37,179 bases of DNA from Candidatus Hatepunaea meridiana (GCA_030765125.1 JAVCDD010000142.1:1-37179), one strand, 5' to 3'. Numbered from the stretch's first letter, positions 26,881-35,962 are shown. Numbers and translations are program-made. The notes: generated from the letters alone by a model not told the origin.

Positions 26881-29800
26881 GAGCTATGAAAAACCACCGC
26901 CGATACCGACGCTTCCGGATGCATCATAAGACCTTCGGTCAAAGTAACGCCAATCTGTTCTGGCTTAAGCAATCGGAATAATCCCGCCTGGTCTTCAATT
27001 CTCGGGCAGGCTGGATAACCAAATGAAAGACGTGCGCCTTTATAACGAGCCTTAAACAGATCGTCAAACGTCAGATTCGGCGGGTCGTCAAGATTCCACT
27101 CACCACGTAATAATTCGTGCAGCCACTCTGCGGTGGCTTCAGCTACCACAAGTGCCATTGACTGCAGGATGTGCGAATCGAGCAATCGTCCTTCATCACG
27201 CATCTGAGTGGCTTTTAATGCAACGTCTTCACCTGACGTAGTTACAAAAAGAGCGACAGAATCTCCCCCATGCTCCAAAGGTCTCAGCCAATCTGCCGCC
27301 GACAATCTATCCCCCGATTTCCGGGGTGGGAAGTAAAATCTTTCAACCTCACCTATATCAGGATGTTGTACGCAGATATGCTCACCTTCGGGCCAGGCTT
27401 TGAACCATCGGTAAATTGCATCCGGCGCAAGAATACCCTCGCTTTTTGTCTCATTAAACACATCCATTACCTGTTTCTGTAACTTGGCTAACTTCGCATC
27501 ACCTGCTGCCTGTAATTTAATAACAGGTCCCTTAATGCCGAGATGCTTGCCGTACAGCATCTGTGGATTGATATAATCGAAAGCCTCATCGTTTGATAGA
27601 TAGAGTATATGTTCATCGAAATGAGGAGGTTCAGGAACTTTAATCTTCGTCCAGGTTAGTTGCTTTCCAGTGATGATCGGAGACGGCTTATGCTTCTTTG
27701 AGATACGCCCTTTCTCTTCAATTTCAATCCTCATCGCTTCCCATTTCTCGACTAACTGGGGAAATTTATCCGGATCTGAAATTTTATTTGCGATTGCCAA
27801 ACCATCCATAGCATCAGAGGCATAAAACACCATTGTACTTACATCCGCTGTCAATCCGCTGTGGTTGACAGCAGAGACCCCAGCGTTGCTGTCAGGGACG
27901 GCGCCCTGACAGCAGATGGTGCTTCCCTTATAAGCCGGAGCAATCTTTGTCAACGTAAATTTCTTCGTAAGCGCCGCGCCGCCGACAATCAGCGGAATAT
28001 CAATCCCCGCTGCTGACAAATCGGATGCAGTATGAACCATCTGCTGAGCGCTGCGAACTAGCAGTCCCGACAAGCCAATTATATCAGGATTATGCTCCCT
28101 GACTGCTTCGATAATCGCTTCCGGTGTAACTTTAATGCCCAGATTAACGACCTCAAAACCGTTGTTGGACATTATCATATCGACGAGGTTCTTGCCGATG
28201 TCGTGGACGTCGCCTTTAACGGTAGCGAGGAGCATTTTGGCTTTGGAATCGAGTCGGGTAGGAGTGTCCAATTCACCGACACCGGGTAGGTCAGACACTC
28301 TTGTCTGACTCGTTGGTTGTCGGACAGGAGTGTCCAACCTACTGACACCGGGTAGGTCAGACATTCTTGTCTGACTCGTTGGTTGTCGGACAGGAGTGTC
28401 CAACCTACTGACACTGGGTAGGTCAGACACTCTTGTCTGACTCGTTGGTTGTCGGACAGGAGTGTCCGACCTACTGGACTTGAGATGATCTATGGCAATT
28501 TTCATTACTTCGGCGGATTCAAGTACTTCAGCTACGATTAGACGATTGTCTGAAAATAACCTGCCCACTTCTGCCATTCCCCGCATTAAAGGACCGTTGA
28601 TGATTTCAAGCGATGTTGATTCCTTCAACAGCGAATCGAGGTTCTCTTTTAAACCGGTGCGTCTGGCTTCGATTATTGCACGTGAAATCCGCTCTGCAGG
28701 GGGAAGGCTTTTCCATTCATCCTCATCGATATCAACCTTGACCTCTCTGAAATGCTGCGTAAATGCTGTTATGGCTTCGGGATCACCCTTGAAAAGAATA
28801 TCCTCCGCCAACTTAATTTCTTCATCGGAAATAGATGGATACCGTTTCAATCGTTGAGTATTGACAATCGCCATATCGAGACCGGCTTTGGAACATTCAT
28901 AGAGGAATACCGAATTGACCACTTCACGACCGGCGATTGGCAAACCAAAAGACACATTCGATATGCCAAGTATCGTTATACAATCCGGGTAAAGTTCCTT
29001 AATTCTGGTAATTGCTTCGATAGTGAATCGCCCTGCGCCAAAGTAATTCGAATCGCCTGTACCGGCAGGGAAAACAAGCGGATCAAGAACAATATCCTGA
29101 TCAGGAATGGAAAACTCACCTTTAAGAATCCGGTATATCTTTGCAGCAATCTCCAACTTACGTTCCAGTGTAACCGCCATACCTGCTTCTGGGTCATCGT
29201 CGATCAATCCACAAATCAAGGATGCGCCATACTCCTTTGCAAGCGCTGCTATCTTCCTTAATCTTGCACCGCCATCTTCCAGATTAACCGAATTGACTGC
29301 CGGTTTTCCACCAATGGATTTGAAGGCTGCTTCTACAACTTCCGGATCGGTGGTATCCAGCATAACCGGCACCCGCACCTTGCGCAACAACGGTCTTAGA
29401 ACATTGATGTAATCGGAGACTTCGTCCCTGTCAGGATCGGCGGTACAAAGATCAATAACCATCGCACCCTTGCGCACCTGCATCCTGCCGATCTCAGCGG
29501 CTTCATTCCACTTTTCCCAGGCGATGAGACGCTTGAACTTCCTGCTGCCGATAGTATTGGTTCGCTCACCAACGAATACGGGACGGTTGTCCGTCTCAAC
29601 GACCATAGCCTCCGCGCCTGCCAGTGCAGGGAAATGACCATTACCAACAAGACGCCGCGGTTGTACACCTACTACGGCGTTGCGAATGTGACGGATGTGT
29701 TCCGGGGTCGTACCACAGCAGCCACCGGTGAGATTCAGATAACCTTCACGCGCAAAACGTCCGATTATATCCCCGAAGGCTTGCGGGCTTTCGCTGTAAA

Positions 29801-30611
29801 TTCCATCCTCGTCAGGCATACCTGCATTGGGCCAAAGAGATACCGAAAAACGGGACAACCTCGCCAACGTTCGCAAATGATCGGTCATCCTCGCCGGTCC
29901 GGTAGCGCAATTCAATCCCAGTGAGAATAGGTTAAACCCGGATAGCGTATGATAGAGCGCTTCGATGTTCTGTCCGGCTAACATCGTCCCACCCTTTTCA
30001 ATCGTAACGGAAACCGCAACCGGAGCGTCCCGGTCAAGTTCCTTCTGAGCTAACCCAACGCCTATCAATGCTGCTTTTAAATTTAAAGTATCCTGAACCG
30101 TTTCCAGTAACAATAAATCGACGCCACCCTCTAACAATCCCGAAGCATATTCCTTATAAACATCAACAATCTCATTAAAAGTTACACCACCCGTTACAGT
30201 AATTGATTTCGTACCCGGACCCATTGAACCTAATATATAAACATGTCGTCCTTGTGCATATTTATCAATTGATTTCTTCGCAATTTCCGCTGCAAGCCTT
30301 GCTATCTCAGGAGTACGACGAGCTAAACCATATTCCTCCAGAACTATACGCGAACCATTGAAGCTGTTAGTCTTAATAAGATCAGCGCCAACTTCGATAT
30401 AGGATTGATGTATCTTATCGACAAGATGCGGAGCGTATAGATTAAGCGCTTCATTACAACCAATCAGATTCTGCCCGCCATAATCCTCCTCCGACGGATT
30501 CAGTCTATCAAGCGCCGTCCCAGTCGCTCCATCAACGATCAATATTCGTTCGGATAACAGAGTACTTAGTTCATTGCGAACGGAACTATCTTCTGATTTG
30601 GTTCTGGACAA
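26871..30611 (-). CDS. metH: Cobalamin-dependent methionine synthase with two repeat-derived insertions
   Basis: MetH moves a methyl group from methyltetrahydrofolate to homocysteine through B12. In the 1246-residue protein, residues 20-310 bind homocysteine and zinc (C235, C298, C299 in GGCCGTTP). About 335-600 bind folate (VFVGERTNTIGS, DLCTADPDRDE). About 625-710 are the helical cap. From about 787, the B12 Rossmann domain has the cobalt ligand H803 in GDVHDIG. The C-terminal activation domain carries RLSFGYPACP. Between cap and Rossmann domain, residues about 712-786 are a Pro/Thr/Arg-rich linker of three 22-residue repeats (DTPVRQPTSQTRVSDLPGVS) encoded by palindromic DNA. A second insert, about residues 897-926, lies in the B12 domain after APAYKG. 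All key residues remain. It is followed upstream by a homocysteine methyltransferase/MTHFR fusion, 57 bases away. Confidence 0.95.
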   Translation of the reverse strand: MSRTKSEDSSVRNELSTLLSERILIVDGATGTALDRLNPSEEDYGGQNLIGCNEALNLYAPHLVDKIHQSYIEVGADLIKTNSFNGSRIVLEEYGLARRTPEIARLAAEIAKKSIDKYAQGRHVYILGSMGPGTKSITVTGGVTFNEIVDVYKEYASGLLEGGVDLLLLETVQDTLNLKAALIGVGLAQKELDRDAPVAVSVTIEKGGTMLAGQNIEALYHTLSGFNLFSLGLNCATGPARMTDHLRTLARLSRFSVSLWPNAGMPDEDGIYSESPQAFGDIIGRFAREGYLNLTGGCCGTTPEHIRHIRNAVVGVQPRRLVGNGHFPALAGAEAMVVETDNRPVFVGERTNTIGSRKFKRLIAWEKWNEAAEIGRMQVRKGAMVIDLCTADPDRDEVSDYINVLRPLLRKVRVPVMLDTTDPEVVEAAFKSIGGKPAVNSVNLEDGGARLRKIAALAKEYGASLICGLIDDDPEAGMAVTLERKLEIAAKIYRILKGEFSIPDQDIVLDPLVFPAGTGDSNYFGAGRFTIEAITRIKELYPDCITILGISNVSFGLPIAGREVVNSVFLYECSKAGLDMAIVNTQRLKRYPSISDEEIKLAEDILFKGDPEAITAFTQHFREVKVDIDEDEWKSLPPAERISRAIIEARRTGLKENLDSLLKESTSLEIINGPLMRGMAEVGRLFSDNRLIVAEVLESAEVMKIAIDHLKSSRSDTPVRQPTSQTRVSDLPSVSRLDTPVRQPTSQTRMSDLPGVSRLDTPVRQPTSQTRVSDLPGVGELDTPTRLDSKAKMLLATVKGDVHDIGKNLVDMIMSNNGFEVVNLGIKVTPEAIIEAVREHNPDIIGLSGLLVRSAQQMVHTASDLSAAGIDIPLIVGGAALTKKFTLTKIAPAYKGSTICCQGAVPDSNAGVSAVNHSGLTADVSTMVFYASDAMDGLAIANKISDPDKFPQLVEKWEAMRIEIEEKGRISKKHKPSPIITGKQLTWTKIKVPEPPHFDEHILYLSNDEAFDYINPQMLYGKHLGIKGPVIKLQAAGDAKLAKLQKQVMDVFNETKSEGILAPDAIYRWFKAWPEGEHICVQHPDIGEVERFYFPPRKSGDRLSAADWLRPLEHGGDSVALFVTTSGEDVALKATQMRDEGRLLDSHILQSMALVVAEATAEWLHELLRGEWNLDDPPNLTFDDLFKARYKGARLSFGYPACPRIEDQAGLFRLLKPEQIGVTLTEGLMMHPEASVSAVVFHSSEF
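27847..27914. repeat. Palindromic insertion inside the metH B12 domain
   Basis: Two palindromes sharing the core GCTGTCA: gctgtcaa / ttgacagc (27847-27854, 27865-27872) and tgctgtcaggg / ccctgacagca (27887-27897, 27904-27914). They encode the extra residues (about 897-926) between APAYKG and MVFYASDA, a place where MetH proteins normally have no insertion. Confidence 0.82.
28255..28477. repeat. Tandem 66-bp palindromic repeats inside metH
   Basis: Units begin at 28284, 28350 and 28416, each 66 bp apart (22 codons), with a partial unit at 28255-28283. Each unit contains the imperfect inverted repeat ggtcagacactcttgtctga / gtcggacaggagtgtccaac. Units differ by only a few bases, implying recent tandem duplication. 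The reading frame stays open throughout. Confidence 0.93.
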
Positions 30612-30634
30612 TTAATAATCCTCGATAAAAAAAA

Positions 30635-30692
30635 TCTGCGTAATCTGCGTAATCAGCGGATAAAAAACTACGCGACAGGAGTGTCGCGTCTA
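30635..30692. repeat. Short repeats between metH and the MTHFR fusion gene
   Basis: atctgcgtaatctgcgtaatcagcgg is a small direct repeat also seen at 21120-21170. Next, ctacgcgacaggagtgtcgcgtctac (30668-30693) is an imperfect palindrome of the GACAGGAGTGTC family. Read on the minus strand, the second one encodes the last residues RRDTPVA and the stop of the upstream gene. Confidence 0.8.
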
Positions 30693-32551
30693 CTGCGAAA
30701 CCTCTCTATTACTTCCAAAGCCAGGTCAATTCGACCAAAAGGCGGCATTATATAAGCCCCTGCCGCGCGTGGTGCTGTGCGGATCAAAGCTTCCGTCGCA
30801 ATCTCCAGACCAATCTCTGCCGCCTCATCCCGATCATCTATCCCTCGCAAACGCTCGCGTATATCATCCGGAACCTGCATTCCCGGAACCTCGTTATGAA
30901 AAAATTCAGCGTTTCGATAGGAAGCTAATGGCAGTATTCCGACCAGGAATGGAACTTTTGGCATATTAATACGGTTAAGAAATTCGAAAAACAGCTCATC
31001 GTCAAACACTGGTTGAGTCATGACAAATCGAGCGCCGTTTTCGAGTTTACGATGCAGACGTTCAATTTCAAGCTCGACGTCAATAGCTCCCGGATTAATA
31101 CCGCAGCCGAGGTGAAATGACGTGCCGCGTGGTATCGGGTTTCCAGCCAGATCGAGGCTATGGTTAAGATTATCCGCAATGCGCAGCAAGCCGATAGCGT
31201 CCACGTCAAATACTGCCGTTGCCATAGGATAATCCCCCAACTTAGGCGGATCACCGGTTACACAGAGGATGTTATCTATACCAAGCGCTTCAGCGCCGAG
31301 CAAATCCGACTGCATCCCCAGGATATTTCGATCGCGGCAGGTATAGTGCAGGATCGGCTCAATACCGGCGTTCTCTTTTAGTAACCGCGCTAAAACCATT
31401 GCCGACAAACGTGCTGAAGCGCGCGGTCCATCGGGAATATTTATCAGCGATACACCATTCTTCTTCAGTTCACGCGCTTTTTCTATTACCTTCTTGACCG
31501 CCGGGCTGCGCGGCGGATTAATCTCAACACAATAAATAAATTCCTTATCCTCTAACGCCGCTGCCATATTTGAAAGCTGACGGTAAGGAGGCGGTTCCTT
31601 TACCTGGATGGCTTTAGCAGCTTCACGAACCTGCACAACCGGCTTAACCTTTGACAGATCAGGTCTGACCGCTCTCAGAGCAGCGTTCATAGCCTCGATA
31701 TGCGCCGGTGTCGTGCCGCAGCAGCCGCCGATAATCTTTATCCCCGATAACGCCATACGCTTGGCATATTCGGCGAAGTATTCCGGTGTAGTTTTGCAGA
31801 TTAACCTGCCTTCGATCCATTCGAGTTCACCGGCGTTTGGTTGAACGGAGATAGGTTTATCGGTTAGCTCTTTCAAACGGCTTGTGGCTTCGAGCAGTTT
31901 ACTGGGACCGATTGAACAGTTTATCCCGATTACATCAATATCGCAGTCTGAAAGTTCAACAACCACACGCTCCAGCGTAGCTCCGTAAACGGTTTCATTC
32001 CAGTCTCTTAATGTAAATTGAGCTATAAGAGGCAGATCGGTTACTTCTCTGACGGATTCAACGGCGATCCTAAGTTCAACTATATCAATCATCGTTTCAA
32101 CAATAATCAAATCCACTCCACCGCTGACAAGTCCGCGAGTTTGTTCCTCGAATGCTTCGCGAGCTTCTTTAATCCGAATAGCGCCGAGTGGAGCCAGCCG
32201 TTGTCCTAACGGTCCTATAGCGCCGGCAACAAAGGCTTTAACGCCGCACTTCGTAATCGAATGAGCAGCGATCACCGCACCCAGTTCATTGATCCGCTCA
32301 ACCTTATCACCGAATCCAAAAGGCGCAAGTTTATAACGATTAGCGCCGAATGTGTTGGTTTCAATGATCTCTGATCCGGCGCGCAGGTAATCGTTATGCA
32401 CACGCGCAACGATATCCATCTGCGAGAGATTCAGCTCATCGAAGCAACGATTAACATAGATACCGCGAGCATAAAGCTCAGTACCCATAGCCCCGTCCGA
32501 CAGGATCGGCGGTCCGAGTAAACGTCGTCTGAATTTGTTTGTGTTAGTCAC
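30668..32551 (-). CDS. Homocysteine S-methyltransferase / methylenetetrahydrofolate reductase fusion
   Basis: A 627-residue two-domain enzyme of the YitJ type. Residues about 10-295 are a zinc-dependent homocysteine methyltransferase domain with C212 (INCSIGP) and C277-C278 in GGCCGTTPAHI. Residues about 330-610 are a MetF/MTHFR domain (EINPPRSP, HYTCRDRN, LCVTGDPP, GARFVMTQPVFD). It could feed methyltetrahydrofolate to the MetH downstream, only 57 bases away on the same strand. The C-terminus RRDTPVA and TAG stop are encoded by a GACAGGAGTGTC palindrome, so the natural C-terminus was replaced or extended by the repeat. The start lies at ATG 32551; no strong ribosome site is visible before it. 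Confidence 0.93.
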   Translation of the reverse strand: MTNTNKFRRRLLGPPILSDGAMGTELYARGIYVNRCFDELNLSQMDIVARVHNDYLRAGSEIIETNTFGANRYKLAPFGFGDKVERINELGAVIAAHSITKCGVKAFVAGAIGPLGQRLAPLGAIRIKEAREAFEEQTRGLVSGGVDLIIVETMIDIVELRIAVESVREVTDLPLIAQFTLRDWNETVYGATLERVVVELSDCDIDVIGINCSIGPSKLLEATSRLKELTDKPISVQPNAGELEWIEGRLICKTTPEYFAEYAKRMALSGIKIIGGCCGTTPAHIEAMNAALRAVRPDLSKVKPVVQVREAAKAIQVKEPPPYRQLSNMAAALEDKEFIYCVEINPPRSPAVKKVIEKARELKKNGVSLINIPDGPRASARLSAMVLARLLKENAGIEPILHYTCRDRNILGMQSDLLGAEALGIDNILCVTGDPPKLGDYPMATAVFDVDAIGLLRIADNLNHSLDLAGNPIPRGTSFHLGCGINPGAIDVELEIERLHRKLENGARFVMTQPVFDDELFFEFLNRINMPKVPFLVGILPLASYRNAEFFHNEVPGMQVPDDIRERLRGIDDRDEAAEIGLEIATEALIRTAPRAAGAYIMPPFGRIDLALEVIERFRSRRDTPVA

Positions 32552-32577
32552 CTTGTGTAGTAAGAAAATGGTGTAAA

Positions 32578-32659
32578 AAAGGCTTTTGGCTTTAGGTTTT
32601 GGGTTTAAAGCCTATTGCCAAAAGCCTAAAGCCTAAAGCCTAAAGCCCAAAGCCCAAAG
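32578..32659. repeat. AGGCTTTTGG-family repeat with tandem AAAGCCT heptamers
   Basis: aggcttttggctttaggttttgg is followed by its reverse complement ccaaaagcctaaagcctaaagcc and about five tandem AAAGCC(T/C) heptamers. It is the second copy of the family at 9506-9601. It lies just upstream of the homocysteine methyltransferase/MTHFR fusion. Confidence 0.82.
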
Positions 32660-32886
32660 AAAAATATACCCGATAGCAGAAGCTAAACAAAAATACGAAG
32701 GTATGCAAGACAAAGTTAACAGCAGTACACAACTACATGCAAATGGATAGGGTAGGTGGCATGGCTTGCTTTCTATTCAAGATAAACCCGGCTTATGGGT
32801 AAGCCGGGCTACGAAACTTATTTTGAGCAGAGGAAACCCCGACACTGCTTGAATGTCGGGGTTGTTTGTCAGTAAAGTAATTATTA
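32660..32886. other. Intergenic tail with a GC hairpin
   Basis: No gene is visible. A palindrome (cccggctta-tggg-taagccggg, about 32789-32810) is followed by the terminator at 32835. The rest shows no structure. Confidence 0.5.
32835..32863 (-). terminator. Terminator of the FG-GAP cluster
   Basis: A 10-bp perfect stem (aaccccgaca / tgtcggggtt) with a nine-base loop begins 24 bases beyond the last stop of the FG-GAP gene. On the minus strand it is followed by TTTCCTC, a weak U-tract. Confidence 0.75.
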
Positions 32887-33165
32887 CTACTCAATCATAA
32901 TAACCTTCTTCAACGAAGTATTATCTCCGGATTGCAGCTTGATGAAATACAGTCCTGATTGGAAGGATTGTGCATCCCAGGTTATTTGATGTTGTCCTGC
33001 CTGATAATAGCCCTGATATATGTCAGCTATTACACGACCCTGTATATCAAGCGCTTGTAATACAACTTCATGTGCGCTTTTTAGATTGAAACCGACACGG
33101 ATTGTGCTGTTGAACGGGTTAGGATAAGCCGAAACAATACCAAAATCAGCAGGAATATCTCCGCG
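32887..33165 (-). pseudogene. T9SS sorting domain cut off by an in-frame TGA
   Basis: Directly after the TGA (33166-33168) of the upstream FG-GAP gene, the same frame continues for 92 codons: RGDIPADFGIVSAYPNPFNS, then a complete type A T9SS domain (IQGRVIADIYQGYYQAGQHQ, SGLYFIKLQSGDNTS), ending KKVIMIE and TAG at 32887. Two sister copies in the window have TGG or TTG where this one has TGA. It has no start codon of its own, so it is either the dead tail of a broken gene or made by readthrough. The tail differs from its sisters at the end (IMIE versus MLIR). Confidence 0.85.
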
Positions 33166-34365
33166 TCATTTGATGTTGTTCTCTCCCAGGTTGTAAATGT
33201 AAGCGGAACCTGAAGACTCTCCGCCATCGTCATCCATAGGAGCGCCGATAACAGCATAGTCGCCGCTGATGGAAACTGAATAACCGAACCAGTCAGCTTC
33301 CGCTGCATCATCAGCAGTCAGTTTAGCATGCTCTGTCCAGTCTGCGCCATCACGAACAAAGATATATGCGGAACCTGACCACTCTCCGCCATCATCATCA
33401 CAAAAAGCACCGACAACAGCATAGTCACCGCTGATGGAAACTGAATGACCAAACATATCCCATTCCGCTGCATCATCTGCAGTCAGTTTAGCCTGCTGAG
33501 TCCAATCTGCGCCATCACGAACAAAGATATATGCTGAACCATGACAAAAAGCACCGACAACAGCATAGTCACCGCTGATGGAAACTGAAAGACCAAAACT
33601 GCCACCTGATGCATCATCTGCAGTCAGTTTTACCTGTTGAGTCCAGTCAGCGCCGTCACGAACAAAGATATATGCTGAACCATGACCACAAGCGCCTACA
33701 ATAGCATAGTCACCGCTGATGGAAACTGAAAAACCAAAATGATCATACGCTGCCGCATCATCAGCAGTCAGTTTAGCCTGCTGAGTCCAGTCTGCGCCAT
33801 CACGAACAAAGATATATGCGGAACCTGACCACTCTCCGCCATCATCATCACATTCGGCGCCGACAACTGCATAGTCACCGTTGATGGAAACTGAACGACC
33901 AAATCCATCGCCTTCCACCGCATCATCCGCTTTCAGTTTAACCTGCTGATTCCAATCAGCTCCTTCACGTACAAAGATGTAAGCGGAACCTTCATCATCA
34001 TCATGATAAGCGCCGATGACAACATAGTCACCATTTATGGAAACTGAAATACCAAATTTGTCACCTTCCGCTGCATCACCCGCAGTCAGTTTAGCCTGCT
34101 GAGTCCAGTCCGCGCCATCACGAAAAAAGATATACGCAGAACCTGCATCCTCTCCGTCATCATCATCATTCTGAGCGCCGACAACAGCATAGTCACCGCT
34201 GATGGAAACTGTAAAACTAAAAACGTCATTTGCCGCTGCATCATCAGCCGTTATCTTCGTTTCCGATTGAGCGATTGCAGCGCTGATGCTAAACAATAAA
34301 ATAGCAATTAAAATCATCAGCGCGCTGAATGTACTTCTAATCGATTTTGTTTTGTAAGTTCTCAT
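33166..34365 (-). CDS. FG-GAP seven-repeat propeller, surface protein lacking its sorting tail
   Basis: A 399-residue exported protein. I set the start at 34365 because GGAG lies seven bases before it and MRTYKTKSIRSTFSALMILI with AQSET is a signal peptide. The body has seven repeats of about 40-56 residues (VSISGDYAVVGA, GSAYIFVRDGADWTQQAKLTADDAAE), a likely seven-bladed FG-GAP/integrin-alpha-like propeller. Most blades carry an acidic DDDGGE loop (calcium-site-like), while blades 4 and 5 lack it (GACGHGSAYIF, GAFCHGSAYIF). The frame ends at TGA immediately before its T9SS domain. The blade DNA is nearly identical, inviting slippage or recombination. Without the tail the protein would be secreted but not anchored, if made at all. 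Confidence 0.85.
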   Translation of the reverse strand: MRTYKTKSIRSTFSALMILIAILLFSISAAIAQSETKITADDAAANDVFSFTVSISGDYAVVGAQNDDDDGEDAGSAYIFFRDGADWTQQAKLTAGDAAEGDKFGISVSINGDYVVIGAYHDDDEGSAYIFVREGADWNQQVKLKADDAVEGDGFGRSVSINGDYAVVGAECDDDGGEWSGSAYIFVRDGADWTQQAKLTADDAAAYDHFGFSVSISGDYAIVGACGHGSAYIFVRDGADWTQQVKLTADDASGGSFGLSVSISGDYAVVGAFCHGSAYIFVRDGADWTQQAKLTADDAAEWDMFGHSVSISGDYAVVGAFCDDDGGEWSGSAYIFVRDGADWTEHAKLTADDAAEADWFGYSVSISGDYAVIGAPMDDDGGESSGSAYIYNLGENNIK

Positions 34366-34425
34366 TATTGACTCCATTGTTAAGGTCCCGTAGGTATGAA
34401 AATATCTTCTGACACTCCTCACAGA

Positions 34426-34953
34426 TCACCTGATTAGCATCACCTTCTGAGTGAATACCTGGTCGGATGCTTTCAGGCGTATGAAATACAGTCCTGATTG
34501 GAAGGATTGTGCATCCCAACTCACCTGGTGTTGTCCTGCCTGATAATAGCCCTGATTTATATCAGCTATTACACGACCCTGTATATCAAGCGCTTGTAAT
34601 ACAACTTCCTGTGCGCTTTTTAGATTGAAACCGATACGGATTGCGCTGTTGAATGGGTTAGGATACGCTGATACAATTCCAAATTCAACAGGAATATCTC
34701 CGCTCCATTCGATGTTGTTCTCTCCCAAGTTGTAAATGTAAGCTGAACCGGAATCCTCACCGTCATCATCATCACGAGAAGCACCGACAACAGCATAATC
34801 ACCTTTGATGGAAACTGAACCACCAAATTCATCATCTGCCTGGTCGGTGTTGACCTCGAAGTCCCAGATGATAATCGTTTCCCACTGTGCATCGTCCGGT
34901 ACGTTGTCACTGGTGAAGTCATCAGCGAGTTCGCTATAGCAATCACAATATTG
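34426..34953 (-). pseudogene. C-terminal half of a FG-GAP/T9SS gene, chimeric 5' end
   Basis: An open frame without any start codon: the frame is closed upstream by TAA at 34954-34956. Reading down, residues such as ADDFTSDNVPDDAQWETIII come from another secreted-protein type. They fuse at about 34838 to one FG-GAP blade (FGGSVSIKGDYAVVGASRDD), then LGENNIEWSGDIP and a full T9SS domain ending KVMLIR. A TTG at 34728 could start a 100-residue fragment but is inside the conserved blade-to-tail linker and has no signal peptide, so I do not trust it. It sits 60 bases before the next FG-GAP gene. Likely a remnant of a split gene. Confidence 0.8.
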
Positions 34954-34994
34954 TTAGAAGTAAAACCTGATTGTTACTATCTCAGCGATCACAA

Positions 34995-35720
34995 CTATTT
35001 CTGTTTGGTCGAGCCCAGATTAATCTCGACCTCATTACTGAAAATCATCGAAGAATCGTCATTTATCACATATGCTCTCAGGTAAGTTGTTCCAGTGTTA
35101 GATTTAGGAAAATACCAGTTCTCAGCCTGCCCGAAACTTCCAGAGACTATCACTACTTCATAGAGGAAACGACCGGGATTTGCCTCAAAGAAGACAAACT
35201 GCCCTCGCGGCGCGTAATCGTCATTTGATAGGAAGCACGTTGCACGGACTATTGTCGAATCTGGATAACCAACAGTCATAGGACCCCAAAACGCTCGGAG
35301 TGTTATCCGATCTACTGGATTTCTTTCCAATATTGAGATCTCAACCATCGATGTTAAGGACATCGGATTGTACTTTGCTGTAATAACAGCCGGAACGATG
35401 TCCCCGTCTGCATTCTTCGATGGCATGCCGGTATCAATAAAGACTGAACGTGCTATACCAAGCGAGTCGGTGATCGCGGGTGAGGAGACCACGCCATGCG
35501 TGGAAGTGAAGATAATCTCGCGATTAGGAAGAATCTGGTTATCGGCGTCCTTGAGAACCGCTAACAGGTTTGCTATTGTCAGACCATTATCTGCGTAAAT
35601 GCGGTTTACATCGCTTACCAACAACAGGTGACTGGTACCACAAGCGGATTCCTGGGCGTTTGCGCTAAAAGCATCCAATACAAGCACCATAACTACGAAA
35701 AAGATAAATGAATGACGCAT
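34995..35720 (-). CDS. Secreted Big-1 (invasin-like) Ig domain protein
   Basis: A 241-residue exported protein. Residues 1-22 form a signal peptide (MRHSFIFFVVMVLVLDAFSA then NAQES). Residues about 35-130 look like a bacterial Ig-like domain of the Big-1 type (IYADNGLTIANLLAVLKDAD, NREIIFTSTHGVV, ITDSLGIARSVF). About 135-235 form a second Ig-like module. It ends NLGSTKQK with no T9SS tail. AGGGG lies seven bases before the ATG. It lies inside a region that splits a FG-GAP gene, between its N-terminal and C-terminal halves. It could be surface-associated; the ligand is unknown. Confidence 0.8.
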   Translation of the reverse strand: MRHSFIFFVVMVLVLDAFSANAQESACGTSHLLLVSDVNRIYADNGLTIANLLAVLKDADNQILPNREIIFTSTHGVVSSPAITDSLGIARSVFIDTGMPSKNADGDIVPAVITAKYNPMSLTSMVEISILERNPVDRITLRAFWGPMTVGYPDSTIVRATCFLSNDDYAPRGQFVFFEANPGRFLYEVVIVSGSFGQAENWYFPKSNTGTTYLRAYVINDDSSMIFSNEVEINLGSTKQK

Positions 35721-35962
35721 TTCAATCCCCTTTTAAAGATTTGCTTAGACAGTGAGATGTGAATTTAGTAGATGCAGTTCAAAAATGTGGTAAGGAGTGA
35801 TATCTCAAGTTATAACACTATTCACCGTTTGTCAATCTGCTTCACGCAGTTTCAATCGATAGCCAGTAAGAGAGGCATGATTTATACCTTTAAGATTATT
35901 TCTGGCATAAGAATATGGCAAAGAAAGCCTGTGATACCCTAGCTGCGACCTACTTGGTTGTC

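Noticed and set aside
28255..28477. CRISPR array in the 66-bp repeats
   Set aside because: The repeats are contiguous with no unique spacers, are translated in the metH frame, and no cas gene is present.
32740..32770. Second sigma-54 promoter (tggcatggcttgc)
   Set aside because: The GG and GC elements are only eight bases apart instead of ten, and no plus-strand gene follows.
33166..33168. TGA as a reassigned sense codon in this organism
   Set aside because: TGA is used as a normal stop for pgk, hsp20 and the DUF4143 ATPase in the same window, so genome-wide reassignment is unlikely.
33081..33311. Alternative-frame open frame across the TGA junction
   Set aside because: It is a shifted reading of the FG-GAP/T9SS DNA; similar shifted frames occur in the sister copy (34620-34946) because the DNA is repeated, not because they code.
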